From the NCBI RefSeq assembly GCF_009857605.1, contig NZ_WWCT01000014.1, forward strand, positions 1-64,000: 64,000 nt of DNA. The letters run 5' to 3'. A model generated the notes under the pieces. It worked only from the letters and a program-made list of their open reading frames with translations, was not told where the DNA came from and did not search any database. Made by a program: the position numbers and the translations under genes. The stretch is from Duganella levis (GTDB lineage Bacteria > Pseudomonadota > Gammaproteobacteria > Burkholderiales > Burkholderiaceae_D). Below, piece by piece: positions 28,919 to 37,861 of the stretch. The first letter of the stretch is position 1. Each line of letters begins with the position of its first letter.

Positions 28919-30214
28919 CTATGCGGCTTGCTCCACCTTGATGTTCTCCCCGCGCGGATTGCGGGGGTCCTGCGTCCAGTTCATGTATGGCTTGCCGGTA
29001 TCCTGCGGCACCATCGTGATGCAACCCTGCACCGGACAGGTGATCTCGCACAGATTACACCCAACGCACTCCTCTTTGTTCACTTCATATGTGCGCGTGC
29101 CGGTGGCGGCATCGATCAGCTGATTGATCGACTGGTGCGACGTATCTTCGCACGCCACGTAACAGCGGCCGCATTTGATGCAATCGTCCTGATTGATCTG
29201 CGCAATCACCTGATAATTCATGTTCAGGTATTTCCAGTCGGTGGTGTTGGGCACCGCCTTGCCGACGAATTCGGCGACGCTCTTGTAGCCCTTCTGATCC
29301 ATCCAGCGCGACAAGCCATCCTTCATCTCTTCAACGATGCGGAAGCCGTGCAGCATCGCCGCCGTGCACACCTGCACGCAGCCCGAACCCAGCGCGATGA
29401 ACTCCGCCGCATCGCGCCAGTTGCCGATGCCGCCGATGCCGGAAATCGGCAAGCCCGCCGTCTGCGGATCGCGCGCAATCTCGGCCACCATATTCAGCGC
29501 AATCGGCTTCACCGCAGAACCGCAGTAGCCGCCGTGCGTGCTGGCGCCGCCGACAATCGGAAACGCCACCATCTGATCCAGGTCCAGATGCGTAATCGAG
29601 TTGATCGTGTTGATCAGCGAAACCGCATCGGCGCCACCTGCCTTGGCGGCGCGCGCCGGCGCCCGCACGTCGGTGATATTCGGCGTCAGCTTGACGATCA
29701 CCGGCAGCCTGGTATTTTGCTTGCACCAGCGCGTGACCATCTCCACGTATTCCGGCACCTGCCCCACCGCTGCACCCATGCCGCGTTCCGGCATGCCGTG
29801 CGGGCAGCCGAAATTCAGCTCGATGCCATCGGCGCCGGTAGCTTCCACCAGCGGCAGGATGTCGGCCCACAGACGTTCCTCGCAAGGCAGCATCAGCGAC
29901 ACGATGATCACGCGGTCCGGCCAGTCCTTCTTGACCTGCGTAATCTCTTCCAGGTTCAGCGCCAGCGAACGATCGGTAATCAGCTCGATGTTATTGAAAC
30001 CGAGGACTTCGCGGTTCTTGCCGTAATGCGCCGAGTAGCGCGACGACACGTTGACCGCGGCCGGATCTTCACCCAGCGTCTTCCACACCACGCCGCCCCA
30101 TCCCGCTTCAAATGCGCGCACCACGTTGTAGGCCTTGTCCGTTGGCGGCGCGGAGGCCAGCCAGAACGGATTGATGGACTTGATGCCGCAGAATTCTATG
30201 CTCAGGTCAGCCAT
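28919..30214 (-). CDS. preA: Dihydropyrimidine dehydrogenase (NAD+) subunit PreA
   Basis: A 431-residue catalytic subunit. A dihydroorotate-dehydrogenase-like FMN barrel (about residues 5-315) is followed by two 4Fe-4S motifs, CIKCGRCYVAC (Cys345, 348, 351, 355) and CVGCNLCEITC (Cys383, 386, 389, 393). With PreT it forms the PreTA complex, which reduces uracil or thymine with NADH in the cytoplasm and is the first step of the reductive pathway. The start overlaps the preT stop by one nucleotide (TAATG). It resembles the C-terminal half of eukaryotic DPD. Confidence 0.95.
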   Translation of the reverse strand: MADLSIEFCGIKSINPFWLASAPPTDKAYNVVRAFEAGWGGVVWKTLGEDPAAVNVSSRYSAHYGKNREVLGFNNIELITDRSLALNLEEITQVKKDWPDRVIIVSLMLPCEERLWADILPLVEATGADGIELNFGCPHGMPERGMGAAVGQVPEYVEMVTRWCKQNTRLPVIVKLTPNITDVRAPARAAKAGGADAVSLINTINSITHLDLDQMVAFPIVGGASTHGGYCGSAVKPIALNMVAEIARDPQTAGLPISGIGGIGNWRDAAEFIALGSGCVQVCTAAMLHGFRIVEEMKDGLSRWMDQKGYKSVAEFVGKAVPNTTDWKYLNMNYQVIAQINQDDCIKCGRCYVACEDTSHQSINQLIDAATGTRTYEVNKEECVGCNLCEITCPVQGCITMVPQDTGKPYMNWTQDPRNPRGENIKVEQAA

Positions 30215-31584
30215 TATGCAGCCTCTTTTAAACCGTTGATGTCTTGATGGATGGCGTGCGCCGCCAGCTTGCCGTGTTGGACCGCCTGCACCGTCAGATC
30301 CTGCCCCGGCGCCACGCAGTCGCCGCCGGCGTAGATGCCCGGCAGGACGGTGCGGAAGTGATCATCGACATAAATCTTGTCGCCGTCGCGCTTCAGCGTT
30401 TTCGCCAGCGGATCGCTGATGCTGGCTTCGTCCATGCTCTGGCCGATGGCCTTGAAGATGGCGTCTGCCGCAATCTCAAACGTCTCGCCGGTGCCGGACA
30501 AGCGGCCGTTGACTACCGCCGTTTTCTCGAAGCGCATGCCGCGCACGCGGCCAGCATCGTCCAGTAGCACCTGCTGCGGCTGTGCCCACGTGCGCATGCG
30601 GACTTGATTCTCTTTGGCGATGTGCTGTTCGTGCTCGGTGGCGCTCATCGCCTCAAAGCCGCGACGATAAACCAGCGTCACTTCATCAGCGCCGAGGCGT
30701 TGAATCTGCACCGCCATATCGATGGCCGTGTTACCAGCGCCGATAACGATGGCGCGCGATGGCACCGGCAGCTTGGCCAGATCATCGGACTGGCGCAGCT
30801 CCGCGATGTAATCGACCGCAGCCAGCAGCCCAGGCGCGTCCTCGCCGGTCAGCCCCATTTGCTTGCTGGCGCCGAGGCCCAGGCCGAGGAACACCGCATC
30901 GTAACTGGCATGCAGATCACGCAGCTGCACGTTGACGCCCAGCGCCTGCCCATGCTTGATGGTGATGCCGCCGATCTCCAACAGGAAATCGACTTCCTTC
31001 TGCGCGAAGTTATCGGTCAGCTTGTACTTGGCGATGCCGTATTCATTGAGGCCGCCGGATTTTTCGCGTGCCTCATAAATCACCACATCATTGCCCAGCA
31101 TCGCCAGCCGGTGCGCGCACGACAAGCCGGCAGGGCCAGCACCCACCACGGCGATCTTCTTGCCGGTGGCGGCGAAGCGCTTGAACGGATGCTCTTCCAA
31201 TTGCATATTGTCGATGGCGTAGCGTTGCAGCAGGCCGATTTTCACCGGCTGCCCTTCCGCATCGTGATTGCGCACGCAGGCGTCTTCGCACAGGATTTCG
31301 GTCGGGCAGACGCGCGAGCAGCTGCCGCCGAGGATGTTCTGTTTGAGGATGCCGACGGCGGCGCCGTTGATATTCTCGTCGTGGATGTTACGGATAAAAC
31401 TGGCGACATCGATCTCCGATGGGCAGATGCGCGTGCATGGCGCATCGTAGCAATACAGGCAGCGCGATGCTTCAATCGCAGCCTGCCGCGCAGTCAATGC
31501 CGGAGCCAGGTCGGTGAAGTGTTTAGCCAATGATTCATTGGCTTCCTTCGATGTCGGCAGATAGCTAATCGATTCGAGAATCAT
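30214..31584 (-). CDS. preT: Dihydropyrimidine dehydrogenase subunit PreT (NAD(P)-dependent flavoprotein)
   Basis: A 456-residue partner of PreA. The N-terminal helical Fe-S domain carries CLYCYDAPCTRIC and the GSCSRVCPTEILCEDAC series of cysteines (about residues 43-105). FAD- and NAD(P)-binding Rossmann motifs follow: VVGAGPAGLSCAHRL near 147 and VIGAGNTAIDMA near 285. Electrons pass from NADH through FAD and Fe-S clusters to the PreA FMN. AGGA precedes the ATG. It sits 16 bp after mmsA in the operon. This matches the E. coli PreT/PreA pair. Confidence 0.94.
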   Translation of the reverse strand: MILESISYLPTSKEANESLAKHFTDLAPALTARQAAIEASRCLYCYDAPCTRICPSEIDVASFIRNIHDENINGAAVGILKQNILGGSCSRVCPTEILCEDACVRNHDAEGQPVKIGLLQRYAIDNMQLEEHPFKRFAATGKKIAVVGAGPAGLSCAHRLAMLGNDVVIYEAREKSGGLNEYGIAKYKLTDNFAQKEVDFLLEIGGITIKHGQALGVNVQLRDLHASYDAVFLGLGLGASKQMGLTGEDAPGLLAAVDYIAELRQSDDLAKLPVPSRAIVIGAGNTAIDMAVQIQRLGADEVTLVYRRGFEAMSATEHEQHIAKENQVRMRTWAQPQQVLLDDAGRVRGMRFEKTAVVNGRLSGTGETFEIAADAIFKAIGQSMDEASISDPLAKTLKRDGDKIYVDDHFRTVLPGIYAGGDCVAPGQDLTVQAVQHGKLAAHAIHQDINGLKEAA

Positions 31585-31600
31585 GATGGTTCCTGTTTGA

Positions 31601-33094
31601 TTATTTCATCTGTGGGAATGCAAATTCCGCGCCAGCGCTGGCGGTATTGGGCCAGCGCTGCATCACCGCTTTGTGGCGCGTGTAGAAGCGCACGCCTTCC
31701 GGACCGTATGCATGATGATCGCCAAACAGACTGCGCTTCCAGCCGCCGAAACTATTGAACGCCATCGGCACTGGCAGCGGTACATTCACGCCCACCATGC
31801 CGACCTGAATCTGCCGCACGAATTCGCGCGCCACGCCGCCGTCGCGCGTGTAGATCGCCACGCCGTTGCCATACTCATTGCGGTTGATCAGCTCTACCGC
31901 CGTGCCCACATCCGGCGCGCGCAGCATGCACAGCACCGGGCCGAAAATCTCTTCCTTGTAAATCGTCATATCCGGCGTGACGTGATCGAACAAGGTGCCA
32001 CCGATGAAGAAGCCGTTCTCGCGTCCGACCACCTTGTGATCGCGTCCATCGACCACCAATTTTGCACCCTGCTCAACGCCCTCGCCAATCAAGCGCTCTA
32101 TACGCTGCTTGGCTGCGCTGCTGACCACCGGCCCCATTTCGGCATCCGACGCCATGCCGTCGCGCACTTTCAGTGCAGCGGTGCGCTTTGCCAGTGCATC
32201 GACAATCTTGTCGCCCGCATCGCCAACGGCGACAACGACCGAAATCGCCATGCAGCGCTCACCGGCCGAACCGAAGGCGGCGCCCATCAGTGCATCCACC
32301 GTCATCTCCATATCCGCATCCGGCATCACCACCATATGATTCTTGGCGCCGCCCAAAGCCTGCACGCGCTTGCCCGCAGCGCAGCCGCGCGAGTAGATGT
32401 ATTCCGCAATCGGCGTCGAGCCGACAAAGCTGATCGCCTGCACCACCGGATGATCGAGCAGCGCATCGACCGTCACCTTATCGCCCTGCACCACATTGAA
32501 TACGCCGTCCGGCAAACCGGCTTCCTTCAGCAAACGCGCATGCAGCAGCGACGCCGACGGATCGCGCTCGGAAGGCTTGAGAATAAACGTGTTCCCGCAA
32601 GCCAGCGCCACAGGGAACATCCACATCGGCACCATCACCGGGAAGTTAAACGGGGTAATGCCCGCCACTACGCCCAGCGCCTGGCGCATCGACCACGCAT
32701 CGATGCCGCGCGAAATCTGATCGGTGAATTCGCCCTTCAGCATTTGCGGAATGCCGACCGCAAACTCCACCATCTCGATACCGCGCGCCACTTCACCCTT
32801 AGCATCCTCAAAGGTCTTGCCATGCTCGCGCGTGATCATCGCCGCGAATTCGTCCACATGCTGCTGGCACAGTTGCAGATACTTGAACAGCACGCGCGCG
32901 CGGGTCAGCGGCGGCGTGGCGGACCACGAAGGAAATGCCTGCTCGGCGGCGCGCACGGCGGCGTCAACTTCTTCCGCCGTGCCCAGCGCCACCCTGGCTA
33001 CCGGTTCGCCCAAAGCGGGATTGAACACGTCTGCATGGCGGCCGCTTTGCGTATCGACGGTAACGCCGTTGATGAAATGGGTGATGGTATCCAT
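31601..33094 (-). CDS. mmsA: Methylmalonate-semialdehyde dehydrogenase (CoA-acylating)
   Basis: A 497-residue ALDH superfamily enzyme that converts malonate or methylmalonate semialdehyde plus CoA and NAD+ to acetyl-CoA or propionyl-CoA and CO2. Motifs are [16 protein letters not shown] near residue 145, [12 protein letters not shown] near 230 and the catalytic [10 protein letters not shown] (Cys near 285), where the conserved Glu is replaced, as expected for the CoA-acylating group. In this operon it finishes the beta-alanine and 3-aminoisobutyrate branches arising from uracil and thymine. It lies between alanine dehydrogenase and preT. The family also acts in valine breakdown, so a dual role is possible. 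Confidence 0.94.
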   Translation of the reverse strand: MDTITHFINGVTVDTQSGRHADVFNPALGEPVARVALGTAEEVDAAVRAAEQAFPSWSATPPLTRARVLFKYLQLCQQHVDEFAAMITREHGKTFEDAKGEVARGIEMVEFAVGIPQMLKGEFTDQISRGIDAWSMRQALGVVAGITPFNFPVMVPMWMFPVALACGNTFILKPSERDPSASLLHARLLKEAGLPDGVFNVVQGDKVTVDALLDHPVVQAISFVGSTPIAEYIYSRGCAAGKRVQALGGAKNHMVVMPDADMEMTVDALMGAAFGSAGERCMAISVVVAVGDAGDKIVDALAKRTAALKVRDGMASDAEMGPVVSSAAKQRIERLIGEGVEQGAKLVVDGRDHKVVGRENGFFIGGTLFDHVTPDMTIYKEEIFGPVLCMLRAPDVGTAVELINRNEYGNGVAIYTRDGGVAREFVRQIQVGMVGVNVPLPVPMAFNSFGGWKRSLFGDHHAYGPEGVRFYTRHKAVMQRWPNTASAGAEFAFPQMK

Positions 33095-33116
33095 GATGCT
33101 CTTTCAAGTGTGCGGC

Positions 33117-34232
33117 TTAACCTAAGAGGCTGTCCGCGTCTACGTAGTGATAACCAAGGCCGTGCGCCACCGCTTCATAAGTGACCTTGCCCTGGCAGAC
33201 ATTCAAACCATTCTTCAAATGCGGATTGGCTTTCAGCGCTTTCTGCCAACCCTTGTCGGCCAGCGCTACCGCATGGCCTATCGTTGCGTTGTTCAATGCG
33301 AAGGTCGAGGTGCGCGCCACTGCGCCGGGCATGTTCGCCACGCAGTAGTGCACCACGCCGTCCACCACATACGTCGGTTGCTCGTGCGTGGTGGCGTGCG
33401 ACGTTTCAAAACAGCCGCCCTGGTCGATCGCCACGTCCACCACCACCGCGCCCTGCTTCATGCGCGCGATCATGGACTTGGTGACCAGCTTGGGCGCCGC
33501 CGCTCCCGGCACCAACACGCCGCCGATCACCAGGTCTGCATCCAGCACCGCTTCCTCAATCGAGTGCGCGTTGGAATACATGGTGGCGACGCGGTTGCCG
33601 TACACGAGGTCCAGCTGGCGCAGGCGGTCCACGTTTTTATCGAGGATGGTCACGCGCGCGCCGATGCCGACCGCCATCTGCAAGGCATTGGTGCCGACCA
33701 CGCCGGCGCCGATGATGGCGATATGGCCCGGCGCCACGCCCGGCACGCCGCCCAGCAGCAAACCCATGCCGCCCTTGGACTTCTCCAGATGCGCGGCGCC
33801 GGCCTGGATCGACATACGCCCCGCCACTTCGCTCATCGGCGCCAGCAACGGCAAGCCGCCATTCGGGCCGGTGATGGTTTCGTATGCGATGCAGACGGCG
33901 CCCGACGCCACAAGAGCCCTGGTCTGCTCCGGGTCCGGCGCCAGGTGCAGATAGGTGTACAGGATCTGCCCTTCGCGCAGCATCGCGCATTCCTGCACTT
34001 GCGGTTCCTTCACTTTGACGATCATCTCGGCGCGCGCAAAAATCTCCTCCGCATCAGCGATGATGGTGGCGCCGGATGCTTCATACATCGCATCCGTCAG
34101 GCCGATGGCCGCGCCGGCGTTTTGTTGTACCAATACTTGATGACCACGCAAAATGAGTTCCTTGACGCTGGCCGGGGTAAGGCCAACGCGGGACTCCTGG
34201 TTCTTAATCTCTTTTGGGACGCCGACCAGCAT
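33117..34232 (-). CDS. ald: Alanine dehydrogenase
   Basis: A 371-residue NAD-dependent enzyme that interconverts L-alanine and pyruvate plus ammonia. It starts MLVGVPKEIKNQESRVGLTP, with ALREGQ-type active-site residues in MLREGQILYTYLHLAPD and the NAD motif IIGAGVVGTNALQMAVG near residue 170. It is a hexameric cytosolic enzyme of standard length. Its presence between the omega-aminotransferase and MmsA makes metabolic sense: the aminotransferase probably uses pyruvate as acceptor, and this enzyme would regenerate pyruvate while releasing ammonia. GGAG precedes the ATG. Confidence 0.94.
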   Translation of the reverse strand: MLVGVPKEIKNQESRVGLTPASVKELILRGHQVLVQQNAGAAIGLTDAMYEASGATIIADAEEIFARAEMIVKVKEPQVQECAMLREGQILYTYLHLAPDPEQTRALVASGAVCIAYETITGPNGGLPLLAPMSEVAGRMSIQAGAAHLEKSKGGMGLLLGGVPGVAPGHIAIIGAGVVGTNALQMAVGIGARVTILDKNVDRLRQLDLVYGNRVATMYSNAHSIEEAVLDADLVIGGVLVPGAAAPKLVTKSMIARMKQGAVVVDVAIDQGGCFETSHATTHEQPTYVVDGVVHYCVANMPGAVARTSTFALNNATIGHAVALADKGWQKALKANPHLKNGLNVCQGKVTYEAVAHGLGYHYVDADSLLG

Positions 34233-34243
34233 GGTGTTTCTCC

Positions 34244-35560
34244 TCAGTCCAGGTTTTTAAGTACTTCCCTCAGCTTTCCGAACAATTCGTCGATGTGTTT
34301 TTTCTCCAGCACCAGCGGTGGCGACAAGGCGATGACGTCGCCGGTAACGCGAATCAGGATGCCGTCCTCGAACGCCTGCTTGAAGGCGGCGAATGCGCGC
34401 GCACCCGGCTTGCCCGCAATCGGCGCCAGCTCGATGCCGGCGATCAGGCCAATGGTGCGGATATCGATTACGTGCGGCAGTCCTTTCAGCGAATGCACCG
34501 CGTCGGCCCAGTATTCGGCCATGCCGGCCGCGTGCTCGAGGATCTTCTGTTCCTTGAACACTTCCAGCGTCGCCAGCGAAGCGGCGCAAGCCACCGGGTG
34601 GCCCGAGTAGGTATAACCGTGGAACAGCTCAATGCCGGCCGGCGCGTCCATGAAGGCATCGTGGATATGCTTTTTGCTGAACACCGCACCCATTGGAATG
34701 GTGCCGTTGGTCAGGCCCTTCGCAGTGGTCATCAGGTCCGGCTCGACGTCGAAGTAGTCGGCGGCGAACGGCGTGGTCAAACGGCCGAAGCCCGTAATCA
34801 CTTCATCGAAGATCAGCAGAATGCCGTGCTTGGTGCACAGCTCGCGCAAGCGCTTCAGATAACCCTTAGGCGGAATCAGCACCCCGGTCGATCCAGCCAC
34901 CGGCTCGACGATCACCGCAGCGATGGTCGAGGCATCGTGCAGCGTAACGATGCGTTCCAGTTCATCGGCCAGGTTGGCGCCATGTTCCGGTTCGCCGCGC
35001 GTGTAGGCGTTCTTCTCAAGATTGTGGGTGTGCGGCAGATGATCGACGCCCGGCAGCATCACGCCATACGGCTTGCGGTTGCCGGCGATGCCGCCCACCG
35101 AAATGCCGCCGAAGCCGACGCCGTGGTAACCGCGTTCGCGGCCGATGAAGCGCGTGCGGCTGGCTTCACCGCGCGCCTTGTGATACGCCAGCGCGATCTT
35201 CAGCGCCGTGTCCACCGCCTCGGAACCGGAGTTGGTGTAGAAAACGTGGCCGAAGCGATGGTTGGTGTATTCCATCAGCGCTTCCGCCAGGTCGAAGGCG
35301 GCCGGGTGGCCCATCTGGAAGGTCGGCGCGAAATCCAGCTGGCCCACCATCTCGCGCACGGCGGCGACGATCTTCGGCTGCGCGTGGCCGCACGGCACGC
35401 ACCACAGGCCGGCGGCGCCGTCCAGGATGCTGCGGCCGTCCACGTCCTTGTAGTACATGCCTTCCGCCGATACCAGCAGGCGCGGATGCGCCTTGAAATC
35501 GCGGTTGTTCGTAAATGGCATCCAGAAGGATTCCATCGATACTGGTCGAGACTCGTTCAT
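34244..35560 (-). CDS. Omega-aminotransferase (beta-alanine:pyruvate type)
   Basis: A 438-residue class III PLP aminotransferase that would move the amino group from beta-alanine or 3-aminoisobutyrate to pyruvate, giving malonate or methylmalonate semialdehyde. Landmarks are FWMPFTNNRDFKAHPR at the N-terminus, HVFYTNSGSEAVDTALK, LIFDEVITGFGRL and the PLP-binding Lys in TTAKGLTNGTIPMG. The ATG at 35560 is preferred because AGGAG sits 6 nt upstream, while the ATG at 35566 directly abuts it. It is the first gene of the eight-gene pyrimidine operon, and its promoter region contains the RutR-like box at 35616-35631. Confidence 0.92.
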   Translation of the reverse strand: MNESRPVSMESFWMPFTNNRDFKAHPRLLVSAEGMYYKDVDGRSILDGAAGLWCVPCGHAQPKIVAAVREMVGQLDFAPTFQMGHPAAFDLAEALMEYTNHRFGHVFYTNSGSEAVDTALKIALAYHKARGEASRTRFIGRERGYHGVGFGGISVGGIAGNRKPYGVMLPGVDHLPHTHNLEKNAYTRGEPEHGANLADELERIVTLHDASTIAAVIVEPVAGSTGVLIPPKGYLKRLRELCTKHGILLIFDEVITGFGRLTTPFAADYFDVEPDLMTTAKGLTNGTIPMGAVFSKKHIHDAFMDAPAGIELFHGYTYSGHPVACAASLATLEVFKEQKILEHAAGMAEYWADAVHSLKGLPHVIDIRTIGLIAGIELAPIAGKPGARAFAAFKQAFEDGILIRVTGDVIALSPPLVLEKKHIDELFGKLREVLKNLD

Positions 35561-35615
35561 GCACATCTCCTATGAAACAACTGCTTTCGGATTTTTTTGA
35601 CAGACCGTAAAAAAA

Positions 35616-35631
35616 TTTACCAGTTGGCAAA
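35616..35631. promoter_or_regulatory. RutR-like operator
   Basis: TTTACCAGTTGGCAAA matches the E. coli RutR consensus TTGACCA-NN-TGGTCAA at 11 of the 14 specified positions and keeps the ACCA-NN-TGG core. It lies between the aminotransferase start (35560) and the MocR start (35751), where it could control both directions. A RutR-like regulator is encoded at 37199-37861, which makes the match meaningful. Confidence 0.65.
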
Positions 35632-35750
35632 ATGATGATGCAATAATAGACAGCGCAACAACTATGGCACAGATACACAATTCATCAAACTGTCCAACCG
35701 TACTGGCAACAAAAACACTACAGTTTCACTTTCGCTGCGTGGAGTCAAGG

Positions 35751-37211
35751 ATGGAAGAGGCAAGTGCTGTCATCGATCAAACCGGCGGGCCGGCAAGCTG
35801 GCCCTGCGTCGCCATCGAACGCCGGCATAAAGACAGCCTGGTGGAGCAGATCGTGGCCGCCATCAGCACCATGGTCGGCAGCCGGGAGTTGCGCGTAGGA
35901 ACTAAGATGCCGTCGGTGCGGCAGTTTGCCAAGTGTAATGGCGTTAGCACCTTTACAGTTGTCGAGTCCTACGATCGCCTTGTGACGCTCGGCCTGCTGT
36001 CGTCGCGGCGCGGTTCCGGCTATTTTGTGGCCCGCCAGGACGTGCCGGCCACGCTGCTGCAGGCTGCTCCCAGCGCCGCGCCGCTGGCCATCGACGCCCT
36101 CACGCCCGAACTGTATTCCGGCGTCTCGGAAGCGCTTCCGGTGGGCGCCGGCTGGCTGCCGCCCGAGTGGTATGGCGAAGACACCATCCTCGACGCCGTG
36201 CGCCAGGCCATGAAGATTCCGGCCAATCGCCTGCGCGGCTACGGCCACCCGCTCGGTTTCCCCACGCTGCGCCAGCACATGGCGGCCACGCTGGGCGACG
36301 AATTGTTCCCGGTCGAAGCCGAACAAATACTGCTGACGCATGGCGCCACCCACGCCTTCGACCTGATCCTGCGCACGCTGACCAAGCCGGGCGACACGGT
36401 GCTGGTCGAAGATCCCGGCTACAGCAATCTGCTGTCGTTAATTCGCCACCATGGCTGCATCGCGGTCGGCATTCCGCGCGGCGAAAACGGGCTGGATCTG
36501 GACCTGCTGGCGCAGCAGGCGGCGCTGACGCAGCCCAAGCTCATGTTCGTCAACACGGTGCTGCAAAACCCGCTGGGCACCTCGCTGAGCGCGGCACAGG
36601 CACATCGGCTGCTGGCCTTGGCCGAGCAGTTCGACTTCTGGCTGGTGGAGGACGATATTTACCGCGAACTGGCGCCGCGCGGCGAAGCCTCGCTGGCGGC
36701 GATGGACGGCTTGCGGCGCGTGATCCGCGTCGGCAGCTTTTCCAAGACGCTGTCGCCGGTGCTGCGGGTCGGCTCGATCAGCGCTTCATCGTCGCTGATT
36801 CCCGAACTGCTGCGAGTAAAGATGCTGACCGGCCTCACCACCTCCGAGATCAACGAACGCGCCGTCTACCACGCCATCACCGCCCGCCCCTACAAGCGCA
36901 TGGTGGACAAGCTGGTGACGCAGCTGGACGCCGGCCGCGAACGCGCCATGGCCAGCCTGCGCGACGTCGGCATGACCTTGCTGGCGCGGCCGCGCGGCGG
37001 CATGTTCGTCAGCGCCGGCTGGCACGATGCGCCCTCGCCCGCATGGAACGGCAAATTCATCGCCGACCTCGCGCTCAAGCACGGCATCCTGCTGTCGCCG
37101 TGCGACTTCTTCATGCTGCGCGCACCAGAGGCGATCTGGTTCCGCTTCAACGTGGCGTATGCCGATCACCCGCAACTGCTCAACTTCCTGAGACTGATAT
37201 GCCGACAGTAA
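35751..37211 (+). CDS. MocR-family regulator (GntR HTH fused to aminotransferase-like domain)
   Basis: A 486-residue PLP-binding regulator. The N-terminal GntR winged HTH (about residues 25-95) shows DSLVEQIVAAISTMVGSRELRVGTKMPSVRQFA and STFTVVESYDRL, and the C-terminal fold-type-I aminotransferase-like domain carries the PLP lysine in GSFSKTLSPVLRVG. It probably senses a PLP-reactive amine such as beta-alanine and activates the divergent aminotransferase operon. The ATG at 35751 has GGAG 6 nt upstream, and the in-frame ATG at 35664 would add an unsupported leader. It overlaps the RutR-like gene by 13 nt. Confidence 0.9.
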   Translation: MEEASAVIDQTGGPASWPCVAIERRHKDSLVEQIVAAISTMVGSRELRVGTKMPSVRQFAKCNGVSTFTVVESYDRLVTLGLLSSRRGSGYFVARQDVPATLLQAAPSAAPLAIDALTPELYSGVSEALPVGAGWLPPEWYGEDTILDAVRQAMKIPANRLRGYGHPLGFPTLRQHMAATLGDELFPVEAEQILLTHGATHAFDLILRTLTKPGDTVLVEDPGYSNLLSLIRHHGCIAVGIPRGENGLDLDLLAQQAALTQPKLMFVNTVLQNPLGTSLSAAQAHRLLALAEQFDFWLVEDDIYRELAPRGEASLAAMDGLRRVIRVGSFSKTLSPVLRVGSISASSSLIPELLRVKMLTGLTTSEINERAVYHAITARPYKRMVDKLVTQLDAGRERAMASLRDVGMTLLARPRGGMFVSAGWHDAPSPAWNGKFIADLALKHGILLSPCDFFMLRAPEAIWFRFNVAYADHPQLLNFLRLICRQ

Positions 37212-37861
37212 AAATCAACCGTCGCCTGCTCAACCGCGACAAGCTGGAAGCCGAGATCACCGCCGAAGCGGTGCGCGTGTTTGCCGAATGCGGCTACGAA
37301 GGCACCTCGATCGCCACGGTGGCGGAGAACGCCGGCCTGTCGAAGCAGAACCTGATGTACTACTTCCCCACCAAGCAGTCGCTCTACCAGCGCGTGCTGG
37401 ACGAAGTGTTGGACGATTGGCTGGCGCGCATGGAAAGCCTGGCCGCCGCCGACCAGGAGCCGCGCGAAGTGCTGCGCACCTACGTCCAGGCCAAGCTGAA
37501 ATTCTCGCGCGAGAATCCATGGGCGTCGCGCGTCTACGCGATGGAAGTGATCAGCGGCGCGCCGCTATACGGCGGCCAGATACAGAACCGCGTGGTGCCG
37601 CTGGTGCGCAAGGATATCGAGGTGTTTGAACGCTGGATCAGCGAGGGTAAAATGGCGCCGCTGAACGCGACCCATCTGCTGTTTGCGATCTGGGCGATGA
37701 CGCAGTCCTATGCCGACTTCTCGGCCCAGATGGCGCTGGTGCTCAACCGCAAACAGCTGACCAAAAAAGATTTCGACGATGCCGAGAAGGTCATCGTCGA
37801 TATGGTGCTGGCGGCGATCAGCGTGCCGGCGCAGCAGCCTTCTGGCGACGGCGCGCCATAA
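37199..37861 (+). CDS. rutR: TetR-family regulator, RutR-like (pyrimidine responsive)
   Basis: A 220-residue regulator with an N-terminal TetR HTH (about residues 15-65: ITAEAVRVFAECGYEGTSIATVA, GLSKQNLMYYFPTKQSLYQ). The C-terminal domain resembles E. coli RutR, with SRVYAMEVISGAPLYGG and HLLFAIWAMTQSYADFS. RutR binds uracil and thymine and controls pyrimidine use. It is translated from an ATG inside the end of the MocR gene (13-nt overlap). The RutR-type box at 35616-35631 supports the assignment. It converges with the PEP-CTERM gene, overlapping it by 44 bp. Confidence 0.87.
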   Translation: MPTVKINRRLLNRDKLEAEITAEAVRVFAECGYEGTSIATVAENAGLSKQNLMYYFPTKQSLYQRVLDEVLDDWLARMESLAAADQEPREVLRTYVQAKLKFSRENPWASRVYAMEVISGAPLYGGQIQNRVVPLVRKDIEVFERWISEGKMAPLNATHLLFAIWAMTQSYADFSAQMALVLNRKQLTKKDFDDAEKVIVDMVLAAISVPAQQPSGDGAP

